Counted from the first letter of the stretch, positions 45,310-57,014 are shown. The stretch: 64,000 bases of DNA from Romanomermis culicivorax (GCA_963922205.1 CAWUHX010000271.1:186001-250000); one strand, 5' to 3'. Numbers and translations are program-made. Notes: generated from the sequence alone by a model not told the origin.

Positions 45310-47270
45310 TTTCCATACTGATTCTAACGGTACTTTACTGACCTGCTCAATTCCTGTTTTTGTAACAGTTTTTACCATTACCAAAGAGACCAATAGATTG
45401 ATGATGACAATCTATCACAGGGCTCTGGTCTATAAGGTCTGTAGTACCTGGTGTAACAAACATTATTCCACCACCATCAAGATGCACAATCAAATATTTA
45501 TATTACACATTTGGGATTTTATAGGTATGTGTCATAAATCTTACATATGTTCACTTGTCCACATGGTCATACCATGGAAGTTTTTCTAGCAAATTCTCCT
45601 GTGATGTGTATCAGGTGAAAGAATGCTATAGCTCTTAATGTTGCATCTAGATGTAGGAATTGCCGAACAAGATCAAAATACCTTTGAGCATGATGATTTC
45701 ACTTTTCATTTTCTAGTCAGATTAACATGCACTCTAAGTAATTTGATTTGACTCTATAGGATTATAGTCACTATATTTTTTGCCAATCACATAGGAATAA
45801 GGTTTTGAGGTTACCTTATTTTTCTTCCCATGAATTTTCATAACAATGCTTGGGCTGGTTTGTATGGCATTCAGAAACTTCACCATACAATGTGGCTAGG
45901 GGTCTGTCAGCTTCAATGCTGCCTGTAATTCACCCTTGATTACATGCTTATTTAAAAATGGAATATATTTTCTTTCACCTATCACACTACTTGAAACCTT
46001 AGTACAGGATTACACCATCTATCATCCTGGCCTCAACTGCTCAACAACCACCAACATCACTCAGGCCAGTAATTCTATTCTGTGTATTTACACGAGGTAT
46101 CTGTCCCTCCTCTATGATGATGTTAGTATCATTCTGACATGCCTGAGTGCAGCACCATTTGTAGTTTACATATAACAATTCGTTAATACTTCAAAATCCC
46201 ATATTTTTGTCAGCAAGTTTTAAATTTTCAAACTTTTTTGTCTGGTATCCTAGCTCAAATACATCTTTTGTGACCACTTCGATCAGTGTCCCATCACTCT
46301 CAATCGCTTTTGCACTGAAACATCCTGTGAAAGTGCAGTCCTTTCTTTCCCTGGTAAAACATTTGTAGGCCCTGACATACATAGGCTCTGTTACAGGTTT
46401 TTTAGTACATTAATGCTAACACTGTCTCAGAATGAGAGCTTTTCCTCTTTGAAGGGTGGTTTACATTCCACCTTCTTAGGCATGTCAAGTGCATGACCAC
46501 TTCCGGATGTACTACATATTTGATACTCAAAGTATTTTTATTTAAGGAAAATACTAGTCACCTTGAATATTGCTGCTAATAATCTCATTTTGGGTTTCTT
46601 TGCCAACAATAAGTGCTAAAACACAACACTACTCCATAGAAGTAAATCTATGACATTTAGTATCATCCTTTTATCCATTGTCACTCGGATTTCTTGCACA
46701 TCTGCACCACTTTCCTCCTCTGAAATTGAGCTTTCCTCAAGCCTGATGCCTTTCATCATTTTATGTCATTTAGTTCATCCCTTACAGGGTAATACTTTTC
46801 CTTTGCTTTGCACGAAGCTCAACAAATTCTTCTCCACTAACTCTGACTCACTGTCATCTATAGGTAATTTATCAACTCATCCAGATTGGTGGATGGCCCC
46901 GATGTCTCTTTGGGGGCATAGGTACATGGGGCACCTCTTCATTGGGCTCAAGGTCTATGATAATTTTGAAGGAGTAGAGTGATTTGCCCCCACTGAACTC
47001 ATTCTCCTCACTCCCACTGTCTACATCTACAACAAAACTTTCACGTGAAATTTTCCTTTCTTCTGATCCTTGCCTAATTAATAGCTCATCATCACTATCT
47101 AACTGACTAATGTTAACACTCTGCTGTGATCAACTAAACTGTTATGTTTGGGGTTGTCTGTCTCTACTTAATGTTGTTGTATCTTGCCTTATTCCATCAA
47201 ACACATGTCTTTGAAAAGGAATCCTTACTGTCTTTCCACTACTTTTGGGCTTGGTGCTGGCCATTGTCCT
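45310..47270 (-). pseudogene. Extra coding-like region between gag and protease (gypsy fossil)
   Basis: Contains acidic and Cys-containing stretches (DKLPIDDSESELVEKNLLSF near 46850; CFTRERKDCTFTGCFSAKAI near 46340; DVFELGYQTKKFENLKLADK). I do not recognise the domain. It occupies the same relative place as the membrane-anchored frame in the plus-strand gypsy. Confidence 0.35.
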
Positions 47271-47274
47271 TTTC

Positions 47275-48290
47275 TGAACATGATCTGGCTATGTAGTCAA
47301 CTTGACCACAAGCATAACAATATTAGGCATTGCATGCTTTTATGGTGTGGCCAGTGCTATGGCAATGTCCACACCTATTCACACCTACTTCTCTTGTCAA
47401 CATTTGACAGAGTTCTCTGATCAACCATTTGATTCCTTCCATAATGATTCTGAAATATTTGCAGGAATAGTGTTCTGTTGTAGTACATCCTGCAAATTCT
47501 CCCTAAAAAGTTGGGATTTCGCAAACCTAGCAGCATTAGCAGCTTCTGCTAATGTACAAAAATCCTTATATTTTACCCTCTCATAAATGTTTGGCTGAAA
47601 ATCCGTAATTAAAATTGGTTTTAGGTTCAAGTCTATAGCATCCTCTCCTAATGTAGGGTATACTGATCTAGGCATGTTTCTCAATTTATCCAGGTACTCA
47701 ATTGCACATTCTGTCCTTTTTTATTTTCTGTCATGGATGAGGTCCCGGATGATGTCACCATCCCAATCCTCTGAGTACATTTTTTTTAATCCTGCAACTA
47801 TCCCATCATATGTGTTTCAAACACCAAGATCCTTTCTTAACTCATGGAAGGATGCTAATGCACTTTCAATCAGGTTGGATCCTGAAATGCAATTTTTTTT
47901 TGTTATCAAAATCTCCTATCTACCCAATCCCTCAATGATTCTCTAAATGAACCTGAGAAGGGTACTAGATGCCTGAATGCCACCATTGAATTAAACCTCA
48001 TTAGGGAACTACTTAGCTCTAAACTCTGAGTATACTAACTCTCTTCAATTTTCAAATGAAACTGTTCTAGCCAGTTATTGGAGCATCAATTTCCTCAAAA
48101 GCTTCTTAACTCTCAATTCCAAAGTCTTTGCTTCTTCTACCATGTCTTAAACATTCATTTTTTTCCTGTTTGGGGGCGCTTGATTCAACCTGATCAATTA
48201 TGTTTTGAAATTCTTCCCAAACTGAGAATGGTTTACCTTCCGATAATGAACACAGATTACCAGAGTCTAACTTGAAAGGGTTTACTAACA
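47275..48290 (-). pseudogene. gypsy gag with capsid region and CCHC knuckles (fossil)
   Basis: Capsid-like sequence includes LNLKPILITDFQPNIYERVK followed by YKDFCTLAEAANAARFAKSQ (47590-47500). CGHCHSTGHTIKAC (about 47385-47340) has exact CX2CX4HX4C spacing, followed by CYACGQVDYIARSC, a second knuckle with Tyr for His. Confidence 0.8.
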
Positions 48291-48300
48291 ATCAAGAAGT

Positions 48301-49327
48301 GCTTAACTCTCACTTACGTCAACTTGTGTATTTGCCTTCCAATAGATCCTACCACCAATTTATAGCCAAATGAGCAAACACTAACTCAAATCTGTCTACT
48401 GAGTACTGTCACTAAGTAAATATGATCACTTGACTTAAATCAAGAGCACCCAAATGCTCAAGTTTGAGTAATAAATGCAGTGTTGAGTGACTATCTTATC
48501 CACCAGGTGGCCAACTCTTTAGGTGGCAAAGAGTCTCTCAATTCACTTATCTAACTTCTGACCAACTGCCCTTGCCCTTGGACACTCACAGTCTGATTTT
48601 CGTTCCAGAACCCTCAGTCAGTTACTAATGCTTAGCTTCTTTAATCTTCTACTTACCTGCTTCCTCACTTTTCTTTCTCTTGTATCCCAGAGGACCTCAA
48701 AAATTTGTCACTCAGTTGACAAGAACCTGAGTAATCACAAAGTGTTACTCAAGTTCTTGTCAACAGACAACTTCTAACTGCAAGTTCTGAACAACCAACT
48801 TCTTTGAACAGAATAATATAAAGATCAATAATAAACTGATTAACAGATGCTATAACAGGCTAATATATGAAAAAAGTAATACCACTTTACAGCTGAATGA
48901 GATATGGAAAAATAGGTCAAGAAGAAATTAGGTCATGCCCCAGACATAAAAGCTCTACCCATAATACTGATGAAACATAGGATATATTCCAGCCCTCTAT
49001 CTGTTTAGATTACTGTAGTTGTGGTACATGATCAAATGATAAATCAAAACTAGATACAGAATGTTCTGTAGGATGGCTAGAATGGTTGATATCCTAACTG
49101 GGTTACAAAAATACTGAACCAAGTGATACAAAAACAAAGTACATAGAATTAATAACATCGACAGGGTCCCTCTCGACAATTTATAGTCACCAGGGTTCCT
49201 CTTGACAATTTCAAACAGGCAGTTTCTGCTCTAATGTACATAATGAAAATTATCAATTTGAGATGATGTTTTTCACGTTTGGAAAGGAATTCATCAACCT
49301 TTTCATCCATCTTTTTTCTAATTTCCA
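48301..49327. other. Possible LTR/leader region; no gene
   Basis: Pyrimidine-rich on the plus strand. Next to the gag start and so a candidate 5' LTR and leader of the minus-strand gypsy, but no second copy confirms it. Contains a strong hairpin (next entry). Confidence 0.35.
48715..48764. repeat. Perfect-looking hairpin, 20-bp arms
   Basis: GTTGACAAGAACCTGAGTAA and, after a 10-base loop, TTACTCAAGTTCTTGTCAAC. 19 of 20 positions pair. It could be a tiny MITE remnant or a structured element in an LTR. Confidence 0.85.
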
Positions 49328-49335
49328 TTAGTCCA

Positions 49336-49520
49336 GGGGCCAGTTCCACAAAGATTCACTTTGCCGTCGGAAACTTTGCAAAGCGAAGGAGATTTTTGGA
49401 TGCCAAAGGTACCTTTGCAAAGCTACCTTTGCAAAGGTACCTTTGCAAAGGAGTTCCACGAACGCCAGCAATAGGATACTTTTCAAAGGCTCCTATGCAA
49501 AGTACCCGACGCGAAAAAAA
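49336..49520 (+). repeat. Left terminal region of the Harbinger element with palindromic subterminal repeats
   Basis: CTTTGCAAAGGTACCTTTGC-type motifs occur several times in direct and inverted order (49370-49450 and 49485-49500). Such arrays are candidate binding sites for the Myb-like protein and transposase. Confidence 0.7.
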
Positions 49521-49594
49521 ACTCATTTACTGTAATTGAATTTTTTCCGCACTGATTTTTTTCTTAAAAATAAATGACAATGCCTCATGTAGCG

Positions 49595-49872
49595 CGACCG
49601 AGTCGGTTGGGGGGAGGGTAAATTTAAAATTCGATGAGCAGAGTACCCAAATTTTTCAAAAATCCTTAGGGGGGCGGGGCGGGGCGCGGTGGGGTATAAA
49701 AAGTCGAAAAAAAGGTCAAGAAAATTTTCCAAAAAAGGCACTTTTTTGGCCATTTTTTACCAATTTTTCGAGTTGGGGGGGCCGGGCGGGTAACCGGAGG
49801 TTGGGGGTTGGGTACCAACATTTGCGTACTGGGTTCAATCCGGTTGTGGGGTGGGGCCCCCCCAATTACAAG
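49595..49872 (+). repeat. GC-rich internal repeat, copy 1 (plus)
   Basis: About 278 bp rich in G runs (GTTGGGGGGAGGGTAAATTT ... GGGGCCCCCCCAATTACAAG). It is matched in reverse at 52050-52325, with shared blocks CAAAAATCCTTAGGGGG, TGGCCATTTTTTACCAATTT, TTGGGTACCAACATTTGC and TACTGGGTTCAATCC. It starts and ends with a G run and its complement, like a small MITE. It lies between the left end and the Myb-like gene. Confidence 0.8.
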
Positions 49873-49972
49873 TATGATTTTGCTTGTCATTTCCAGCGTA
49901 GGTTTTAATGAAAGTTTGCACTTTATAGGTCATATTGTTTTTTAAATAAAAAACTCGATTTCATTATTTCTT

Positions 49973-50606
49973 ATGGCTCAAGTTAAAAATGAAAAAGTGA
50001 AACCTCTAACGGACATTCAACGATCCATATTAATTGAACAAGTTGAAAATTTTCGAGACGTTTTATTTGGTAAGAACGGCAAAGCAGATGCCATTAAAAG
50101 AAAAAATGCCGCTTGGGCCAAGGTAATTTGATTCTCTTATTTCACAGCACAGCAACACAATTTTTTTATTCGTTCGTACTTTTTTTAGGTGGCCGAATCC
50201 GTTAACGCCTTGCGCAGTGATTCGACTGTTAGATCGGCCGAACAAGTTAAAAAGTCATGGGAAAACATAGCCAACAAAGGAAAGAAAGAAATAAGTCGAA
50301 AAATGACAGAAATGAAGTAAAAAAAGTAGATCTTTCTAATTTAAAGGTTTTTAAATTAAAATTCCTGTTTCATTTCTTAGGAAAACTGGTGGTGGCCCCA
50401 GCGCAGGCAACTTTAATGAAGAAGAAACGAAAATTTTATCGATTTACGGCGACACCAACCCGATTTTTTTAGGCGAAACGACAGGATTGGATACAATGGC
50501 CTATTCAGATTTCGAAGGTAACCATTTGGAACTGTTGTCAGATGATTTATTGGGTGACAATATGCCCCTCCTCAGCGCAATTCCAAAGGATCAAGGACAA
50601 GAATAG
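49973..50606 (+). CDS. Harbinger Myb-like DNA-binding protein, three exons
   Basis: Exons 49973-50122, 50189-50316 and 50381-50606, with introns of 66 and 64 bp that both obey GT-AG (AAG|GTAATT...TTTTTTTAG; AA|GTAAAA...TTTCTTAG). Spliced, they give 167 codons without interruption. It starts MAQVKNEKVKPLTDIQRSIL (Myb/SANT-like helix 1), has RKNAAWAK|VAESVNAL, RSAEQVKKSWENIANKGKKE and EMKKTGGGPSAGNF, the family's KKTGGGP motif. The same frame continues after the TAG at 50604 with one further stop to 50911, including a coiled-coil-like QFENKKLIHDKLLAETAYYK, so the ancestral protein was probably near 270 residues. It is the partner of the convergent transposase. Confidence 0.82.
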
Positions 50607-51151
50607 AATGATGAAACGCCAAATTGTAATAAAATGTCATCTAATTTCGAAACGCCAAAATTTAATAAAACATCGACAATAATTTCGGAAAAATCTGCCA
50701 ATTTACTGCCAAAGAATTTGAAACGAAAATTATCGTTGGAAGCCGGCTGCTCGACTGAAAAATTAAATAAAGAACAGCTGACCTTAAAAATTTTAGAATA
50801 ACAATTCGAAAACAAAAAACTGATTCATGACAAACTATTGGCCGAAACTGCCTATTACAAAAAAAGGGTGAAGCCTCGAAAGCCAAAAAAGCATTTTACG
50901 AAGGGTCCCTAGTAAAAATCCAAGCGGAATTGGTTGGAAATTCAAACGTCAAATTTGGTGAATAATGCAATAAATTTTTTTTTGCCTTTTATTTTGTTAG
51001 ATTGTAATTTGTTTGGTTTTTTGTTTGTTGCAATTTTTTCCCCAGTTTTCTGTCTTTTTTTATTGATATTAAAATATCAAAATATAATAGTCGTATTTAA
51101 CAAAAAGCACCACAAAAACATTGCACAAAAAATCCACAAATAAATGCAACA

Positions 51152-52657
51152 TTAATCGAAAAAATTTCTGACAACAAGATCCCGGTAGTGCAGTCCCTTT
51201 TGTAAATTTAGAGCAGGTATATCGTCTTCATCATCCAAAATTTTGTCCATTTCATTAAAGTCAGGCAAGTTGTTTTTTACAGCAATATTGTGCAATATGG
51301 GGCAGCATAGGATGAGCATTGATACCCGTTTTAAATCCACTCGAACTTCGCCGTGTAAAATTGAAAATCAACGCTTATATCGTCCGAAAACTTGTTCTAT
51401 CAATAGGCGCGTTTTTTTGTGTGAAATATTGTATCTTTCTTGACCGTGATTAGCTGGCGACAAAAATGGTGTCAAAAGGTAATGCTTGCAGGCCTATCCC
51501 CTGTCGCCTAGTAAATAACCGATGTGTTTATTTCTTTCCAAGTAATTTTTAAGTTCTGATTCATTAAAAACGCGAGAATCGTGACTGCTTCCGGGCCATT
51601 TTGCTGTGACATTGGTAAAATAACCATCGTAATCACAAACGCCTAAAAATCACAATAAAATTATAAAATGTACATAAATATGAACATATAAATATTTTTT
51701 CATTAAAATTTGCATGTAAAATATTTACCTTGAACGTTTAAAGAATGGAATGACTTTCTATTAACGTAAACATTTTCAAATAACTTCGGGGCTAAAATTC
51801 GAACGTGCGTTCCATCGATCAATCCAATTACATTTGGGAAATTAGAAATTTCATAAAATTTTTGTTTTTGCCTTGTAATTTCTTGCACTGCGCTCGGAAA
51901 TCTAATATAATTCGGTGCGTGTCGGACTAAAGCACGTAGACAACGCCAAAGTGAACGACAGCAAGTGCTTTTGGCAACATTAACCGTATCGCCTATAACC
52001 TAACAAAAAATTTCAATTAAAAAAAAATTCACCAAACTTTTCAACATACCTGTAATTGGGGGTGGACCCCACCCCCCCCAACTGGATTGAACCCAGTAGG
52101 CAAATGTTGGTACCCCACCCCCAACTCGAAAAATTGGTAAAAAATGGCCAAAAGAGTGCCTTTTTTGGGCATTTTTCGGGAAAATTTTCGGAATTTTTCA
52201 AACTTTTTTTAAAAAATTGGCCTTTTTTTCGATTTTTTCTACCCGGCCCCCTAAGGATTTTTGGAAAATTGGGTACTCCCTCAGCGAATTTTGAATTTAC
52301 ACTCCCCCCAACTGACTTGAGGACTCACAGGTATGCTTTTCAAGCAAGCTGCTCATTATTCCCATTCAATTTTATTAAACTCACTTGCTGAAAAGAATTT
52401 GAGGCTAAATATCGTAGACTGATGCAAACTTGAAGCAACGGAGGAATAGCTCGACTCCTTTTTGACGGTCATTCAATGTCTTCATTAATTAAATCAGTAA
52501 TTTTTAAAATTATGTGCGGCGGAAATCGATATCGATGGTAAATTTCGGCGTTCGATAAACCCTCAAATGGATTAATTAAATCCTTAAATTTTCTAATTCT
52601 CGGCGGCGCATCGTCATCTTCATGCAAAATATCATTTACGATTCGAGTGGCATCCAT
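51152..52657 (-). pseudogene. Harbinger (HARBI1-like) transposase, three exons, three in-frame stops
   Basis: Exons 52657-52385, 51999-51729 and 51642-51152 join in frame (1035 bases, 344 residues plus stop). Splice sites are AGCAA|GTGAGT...TTGTTAG and TTCAAG|GTAAAT...TTTTTAG. Landmarks: SRAIPPLLQVCISLRYLAS, VIGDTVNVAKSTCCRSL, FPNVIGLIDGTHVRI (first Asp), NRKSFHSLNVQ, WPGSSHDSRVF, HIGYLLGDRG (second Asp), LLIEQVFGRYKR (Glu) and CPILHNIA. The catalytic triad is intact. Stops: a TGA after NEDIE (52469-52471), a TAG after GDRG and a TGA after RYKR. No frameshifts. A recent loss. Confidence 0.88.
52050..52325 (-). repeat. GC-rich internal repeat, copy 2 (minus)
   Basis: Inverted partner of 49595-49872, lying inside the first intron (52000-52384) of the transposase gene. 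The two copies are about 2.2 kb apart and face each other. Confidence 0.8.
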
Positions 52658-52754
52658 AATTGCTCCAAAATTAAAAACTTAGCAAATAATTTTAAATTAA
52701 ATAAATTGCTGGAAAAATTACACACATTTAAAAAAAATTGCTATGTTTATAACG

Positions 52755-53029
52755 TTCAAAGGGTCCCCATGCTTCGCCAAAGGGAGCTCCCTACCTCCCT
52801 TTGAAATTTCGCCTTTGCAAAGCGACCCTTTGAACGTTGGAAAGATTGTGGAACACGAAAATCAAAAAACTCACTTTGCCAAAGGAGACTTTGCAAAGTA
52901 TACTTTGGCAAAGGTACCTTTGAAAATTTGTGGAACGCGAAATTTTCAAAGGTTTCCTATGCAAAGTATCCCTTTGGCTTCAAAGGTACGTTTGAGGCCC
53001 AAAGTGAGCATTGTAGAACCCGCAGCAGG
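52755..53029 (-). repeat. Right terminal region of the Harbinger element
   Basis: The same TTTGCAAAG, CAAAGGTACCTTTG and CCTATGCAAAGTA motifs as at the left end, inverted overall. TTCAAAGG-type variants are frequent. Confidence 0.7.
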
Positions 53030-53032
53030 TTA

Positions 53033-54350
53033 CTTTGCCTTTATACAATGATTACTGAATTGATGAAGGAGGCCATAAGAGAAAAACACTGCATGAAGTT
53101 TACTTTAACCCACAAACACTAACCAATCATCAAAATTTTTTTTTATTAATGCTAAAGCTCACTTCATGTATGGTCGAATATGGGCATTCCATTGCCAATG
53201 TCTCTCCAAAAATTTTAAAGTAACTTGTAGGATTTAACAATTAACTTGAATTACTCATTTTTAATTTTTGTTTAGAAAATTGATGAAGAAATTCAAGAAA
53301 AACTGGGAGAGTACAGGATGACTACTGTTAGCAAAAAACATAAGCATATAGACAAGTTTAGTTATGTGCTTACATGTTGCTGTTTTAATGTTTAGAACCT
53401 TTTTTCAGTTGTAGTTGTATTTTGTGACCTTTTAAATAAAATTATGTTGATGTGAATTGGGTATGAGGTAGCATATTGTTGAACAAGTTGAGTAAGTAAT
53501 GTTATTATAGGTTGTATGAGCAGAGGTTCCTACAATTGCTCACTTTAATTTTTTTGATTTTTGATTTTTCAGTGATCTTTGTTGTATTTATGATGTTTTT
53601 TTGAACTGATATTGTGGAGGTTTTGTTGTTTTTCCCATTATTTTTCGACCTTTCTCATTGATTTTTGGCTGAATTTATGTTTTTGTGGAATAAAAAAGTT
53701 TTGTAATTTTTTATTTTCAATTTTTTTGGTTTTTCCAGGAAAAAGTTACTTCACTTCAAATTATGAAGGCCTGCAGCTGTTTGGAAGATTTAGCAGCTGT
53801 TTCATTAAAATCGGGTGCTATGCAGGCTGATGGCACTTTTAGTTGCCTAAGGTGTTGTGACGTATTGTGGATTTAGTATGATTCGACCAGGAAAGTTTTT
53901 GTTTCGCTGAGATAGCAGTTCATTGATGTGATTTTTGTGTTTTTAGACTTGATGGCTGGATATGTTTGAGCACAGCAATGGCTGCTCTTAACAAAAAGAA
54001 GGCAAAACTATGTGGCATAATGATGGAATTTTGCAGAGGCACGTTTTTGGCCAGATCTCATATACCAATATGTAGGATCCTTGTTTCTGCTAACTACTGC
54101 ATAAATTGAGTGTCACTACAGTTGGGCAGTGTGGAATTTGAAGTCAGTCGATGGGTATTGGCTGACTGGGGCTTTTTTGCCACTTTTTAGTCAAGCAGTG
54201 AAACTTGGCTGTGTTTAGAAAGTCATGGACCTTGAAGAATCTACATTTAGTGTGAGAAAGTATCATAGGAGTCACAATACTGAAGGTCAGTTGGTTTTTC
54301 TGGATTATGAAGGTGGTAGTGGTCATGTGTGCATAATAGCCCTCAAAGAT
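53033..54350. other. No supported gene
   Basis: AT-rich, T-rich after 53540. It may contain unreadable upstream parts of the Polinton polymerase that follows. Confidence 0.35.
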
Positions 54351-54359
54351 CACACTACC

Positions 54360-54960
54360 TAAACATTGCCATATGTCAACCCTGTGATAGCTGCTCATAC
54401 AATGACTCAAGTCCATCTCATGCTCTACCCTTATATCAAAAAGTTAGAGCAACATGTTTTATATTCTGACACGGATAGTGTCATTTATTTCTCAAATATT
54501 AGCGATACCAATGAATATAAGTTACCAATTGGATGTTCTTTGAGCAAAATGAAGGATAAATAGAAGGATTACGATCCACACACATTTAGCATCTATACCT
54601 GCCACACAACTTTCAAAAACTCGAAAAAATTTTATTTGCCAAAATTCAAAATATATCTATGCGTTTGCTGTAAATATGTTAAAATGCTCAAAATCAAGCA
54701 ATTATGCTTCTAATGCACTTATTCATTGAGCTGATATAAGTTAAAAATTGAAAAGATTGAAAAACAAAGTAAAATTTTTGAAAAATCTTCTCTAGATTCA
54801 TTTGTATTCAAAAATGCTTCAAAATTAGCCCCTGATCTTCACTCGAATCCTATAATTGATGGAGTTCATACAAATAATAGCAAAGTTGTGGGCCTGAATG
54901 AACCTGTGTAGGAAGTAAAAGATGAAACCCTCAGCTTATGCTAATTGTGGACTAGAAGAC
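54360..54960 (+). pseudogene. Polinton DNA polymerase B, C-terminal fragment (fossil)
   Basis: The frame at 54366-54563 reads PYVNPVIAAHTMTQVHLMLY, IKKLEQHVLYSDTDSVIYFS and YKLPIGCSLSKMKDK, the YxDTDS motif and flanks of protein-primed polymerases of Polintons. Weaker matches follow to about 54960. It is a separate remnant from that at 31560-32010 and overlaps it in the same protein region. Broken and old. Confidence 0.8.
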
Positions 54961-55019
54961 CGTGAGACTTGAGATACAAAGTATCTGACAAATAAATATA
55001 TTAGTTATATTGTGTACCC

Positions 55020-55240
55020 ACTAATGTCCCACATCCTAATGTCTTGAGTCCTATTGTTGCATCACAGTCAAAATTTGAAAATTATTGCATTTCAGCTAGC
55101 TCATCTGTGTCTTCCATCACCATTAAGCAGTGTTGCCTCTGAAAGAGAGTTTAAAGTGGGAAAACAAATAATCAGTAATAGTCGCAATTGCTTATTGCCT
55201 GAAAACACTGAAAAATTGATTTGGTTTTACTATAATTAGT
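55020..55240 (+). pseudogene. hAT transposase C-terminal dimerisation domain fragment
   Basis: Reads LCLPSPLSSVASEREFKVGK and QIISNSRNCLLPENTEKLIW followed by FYYN. This is the classic hAT C-terminal signature (PxSSVASERxFSxxGxIIxxRRxxLxPExxExLxFLxxN). Only the end of the protein is recognisable. No terminal repeats found. Confidence 0.85.
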
Positions 55241-56304
55241 GGGCTATCAATTACAGGCTCAAAAGTGCTTTAGAAGAATACAAACAAAGCAATGTTTCAA
55301 GGAGTAATAATTTGCAACCCCTTTTTTCATGCAGAATTGTAAGGTATTAAACAGATTTTACTTTCATCAATAAAACTTGATTTGTTTTGTCTGTTAAGGT
55401 TTCACTTGCCTGAAAATTTAGGGCACACAATATCTTAAATTACCATTATGATGTGTTATTGTTATACTAACTGTAACCCTGACCCCGAAAGTTTGGGGAT
55501 AAGTGCAACCTGGATCCTGACATTGAAAAATTTTGACCCTGTACGTTCACTAACAACTGTACCATATGGATGAAAAGTATGAATATTGATGTTTATTAAT
55601 TTGTTCTATATGCTTGATAAAATGACTACTTCTAACCTTGCACCCTTTCAATTGTATTGTTTCAGGTCCCATCAAATCAGGAAAAACTGAGTTTGTGAAG
55701 AAACTGATCATTTTCCCCAAACAAATGATTGAACCAGTACAATTGAGAATCTATAGTGTTATGTTATACTGAATGGCAGAATACTCTCGCTGACTTGCAA
55801 AATGAATGTCACAATATTTCTTTCCTTGAAGGATTGCCATCTATCAAGGTTCTGAAAAGCTTGAAACAACAGCCTCAAATTTGATGTACTGCATAAAAAT
55901 ATTTACTATTCTATTTTTTTAATACATGGTCATACAAAAAGAAGTCAATAGGAAAATATTTAAATTGTAACATCATGAACTAGTTTCTCCTTAAAAATCC
56001 TGGTATAAAGTGAAAATGAGGGCTATCTTTGTAGCTTAGTGTTCATCTCGCAACTGCTTTTCTGTGAGGACTGGATTGCATATATGATGTGGACTATGCA
56101 CAGTATTCATGGTTCAATAATTTTGATTCTTGCAAAAAACAGGTGCAAAACATATTTAGATCGCACCATAAAAAGCCTGTTACTTCAAAAGCAATGAAAA
56201 ATCAAATGCACTTGTAACGTACATGCTAACACATTGATGTAAATATAAAATGTACACTTTGTGATATTCATTTATTAAATATAATTTCATTTATTAATCT
56301 ATCC
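55241..56304. other. No gene seen
   Basis: AT-rich spacer between the hAT fragment and the solo LTR. Confidence 0.35.
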
Positions 56305-57014
56305 TCTCAAGGGTGTCTGGAATTCACACCCAAACGTTCTCATAAATTCAAGTGAAGCACTTTATTTTGATCGTCCCACACCCCATTGACCCAATTAAAG
56401 ACACACATAATTATTTGCACATTGGCACCTGGCTCTCATAATGCACATGAATATATACATTCTGCAAGTACAATAATTCCCCCCAGAGGCGTAAACACAC
56501 CTGCCCATGTAGAAAGTACAGAAATCCTGACCCAGACAGAAGATTTAGGAGGAATGCATGGGAAACCGTAAAACACATGAAAAGCCAAAAACATATAGGC
56601 GCGACAAAGCATACTGTAGAATAAAGCATGTAAGCCAGGAAATTATGAGTAAATTAAAGCAAAAGGCGTGGCTAAAGAAGCATACAGTAGGCGGAAACAG
56701 GTAAGCGAAGCAGCAATTGGTTAGGGGAGCTGATGGAAGCCGACGACCTCCCACGGATGCGAGGTTGTGGATCAAAGAAGTGATATAAAAGACAAGAAAA
56801 CGGGGGGGGGGGAGGCAGATTTTGAATCATGTTAGTTAATCATGTTAGTTATGCAAGAATCGTTTATTGTATTTGCGCCCTCAACATAGAAAATCTGTCG
56901 GCAAATTATTATTATTGTTATATTATCGTTATTGTTTCGTTTATTGGGTGCCATCCTCGTGGATGGATCAGTCTTTGAAGCAAGTAAAAGTACACTAAGA
57001 ATCTGGTCGTTACA
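56305..57014 (-). mobile_element. Solo LTR (gypsy-like), second copy, about 710 bp
   Basis: On the minus strand it begins TGTAACGACCAGATTCTTAG at 57014 and ends near CACCCTTGAGAGG. It matches the LTR copy at 33684-37125 across its length and is uninterrupted, so it shows that the 34-36.6 kb unit is an insertion in the other copy. No retroelement genes flank it. Confidence 0.65.

Larger units (their letters stand above)
42457..48300 (-). mobile_element. Ty3/gypsy LTR retroelement fossil, minus strand
   Basis: Parts from high to low coordinate: gag capsid region, two zinc knuckles, a 1.9-kb region of unknown coding content, protease, RT (shortened), RNase H, integrase and integrase C-terminal domain. 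A repeat-rich, possibly LTR-bearing region lies above 48300, but matching LTRs were not found. Broken in many places. Like the plus-strand gypsy, it has extra sequence between gag and protease. Confidence 0.85.
49331..53029. mobile_element. PIF/Harbinger transposon, near complete (about 3.7 kb)
   Basis: Degenerate terminal inverted repeats share GTTCxACAAxGxTCACTTTG (left 49346-49366; right about 52990-53016, reversed). TTA occurs on both sides (49328-49330 and 53030-53032), the expected 3-bp TWA target duplication. Subterminal regions are packed with CTTTGCAAAGGTACC-like motifs. Inside are a Myb-like gene (plus) and a DDE transposase (minus), converging, with splice sites and frames preserved. 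This is the best-preserved element in the window. Confidence 0.88.
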
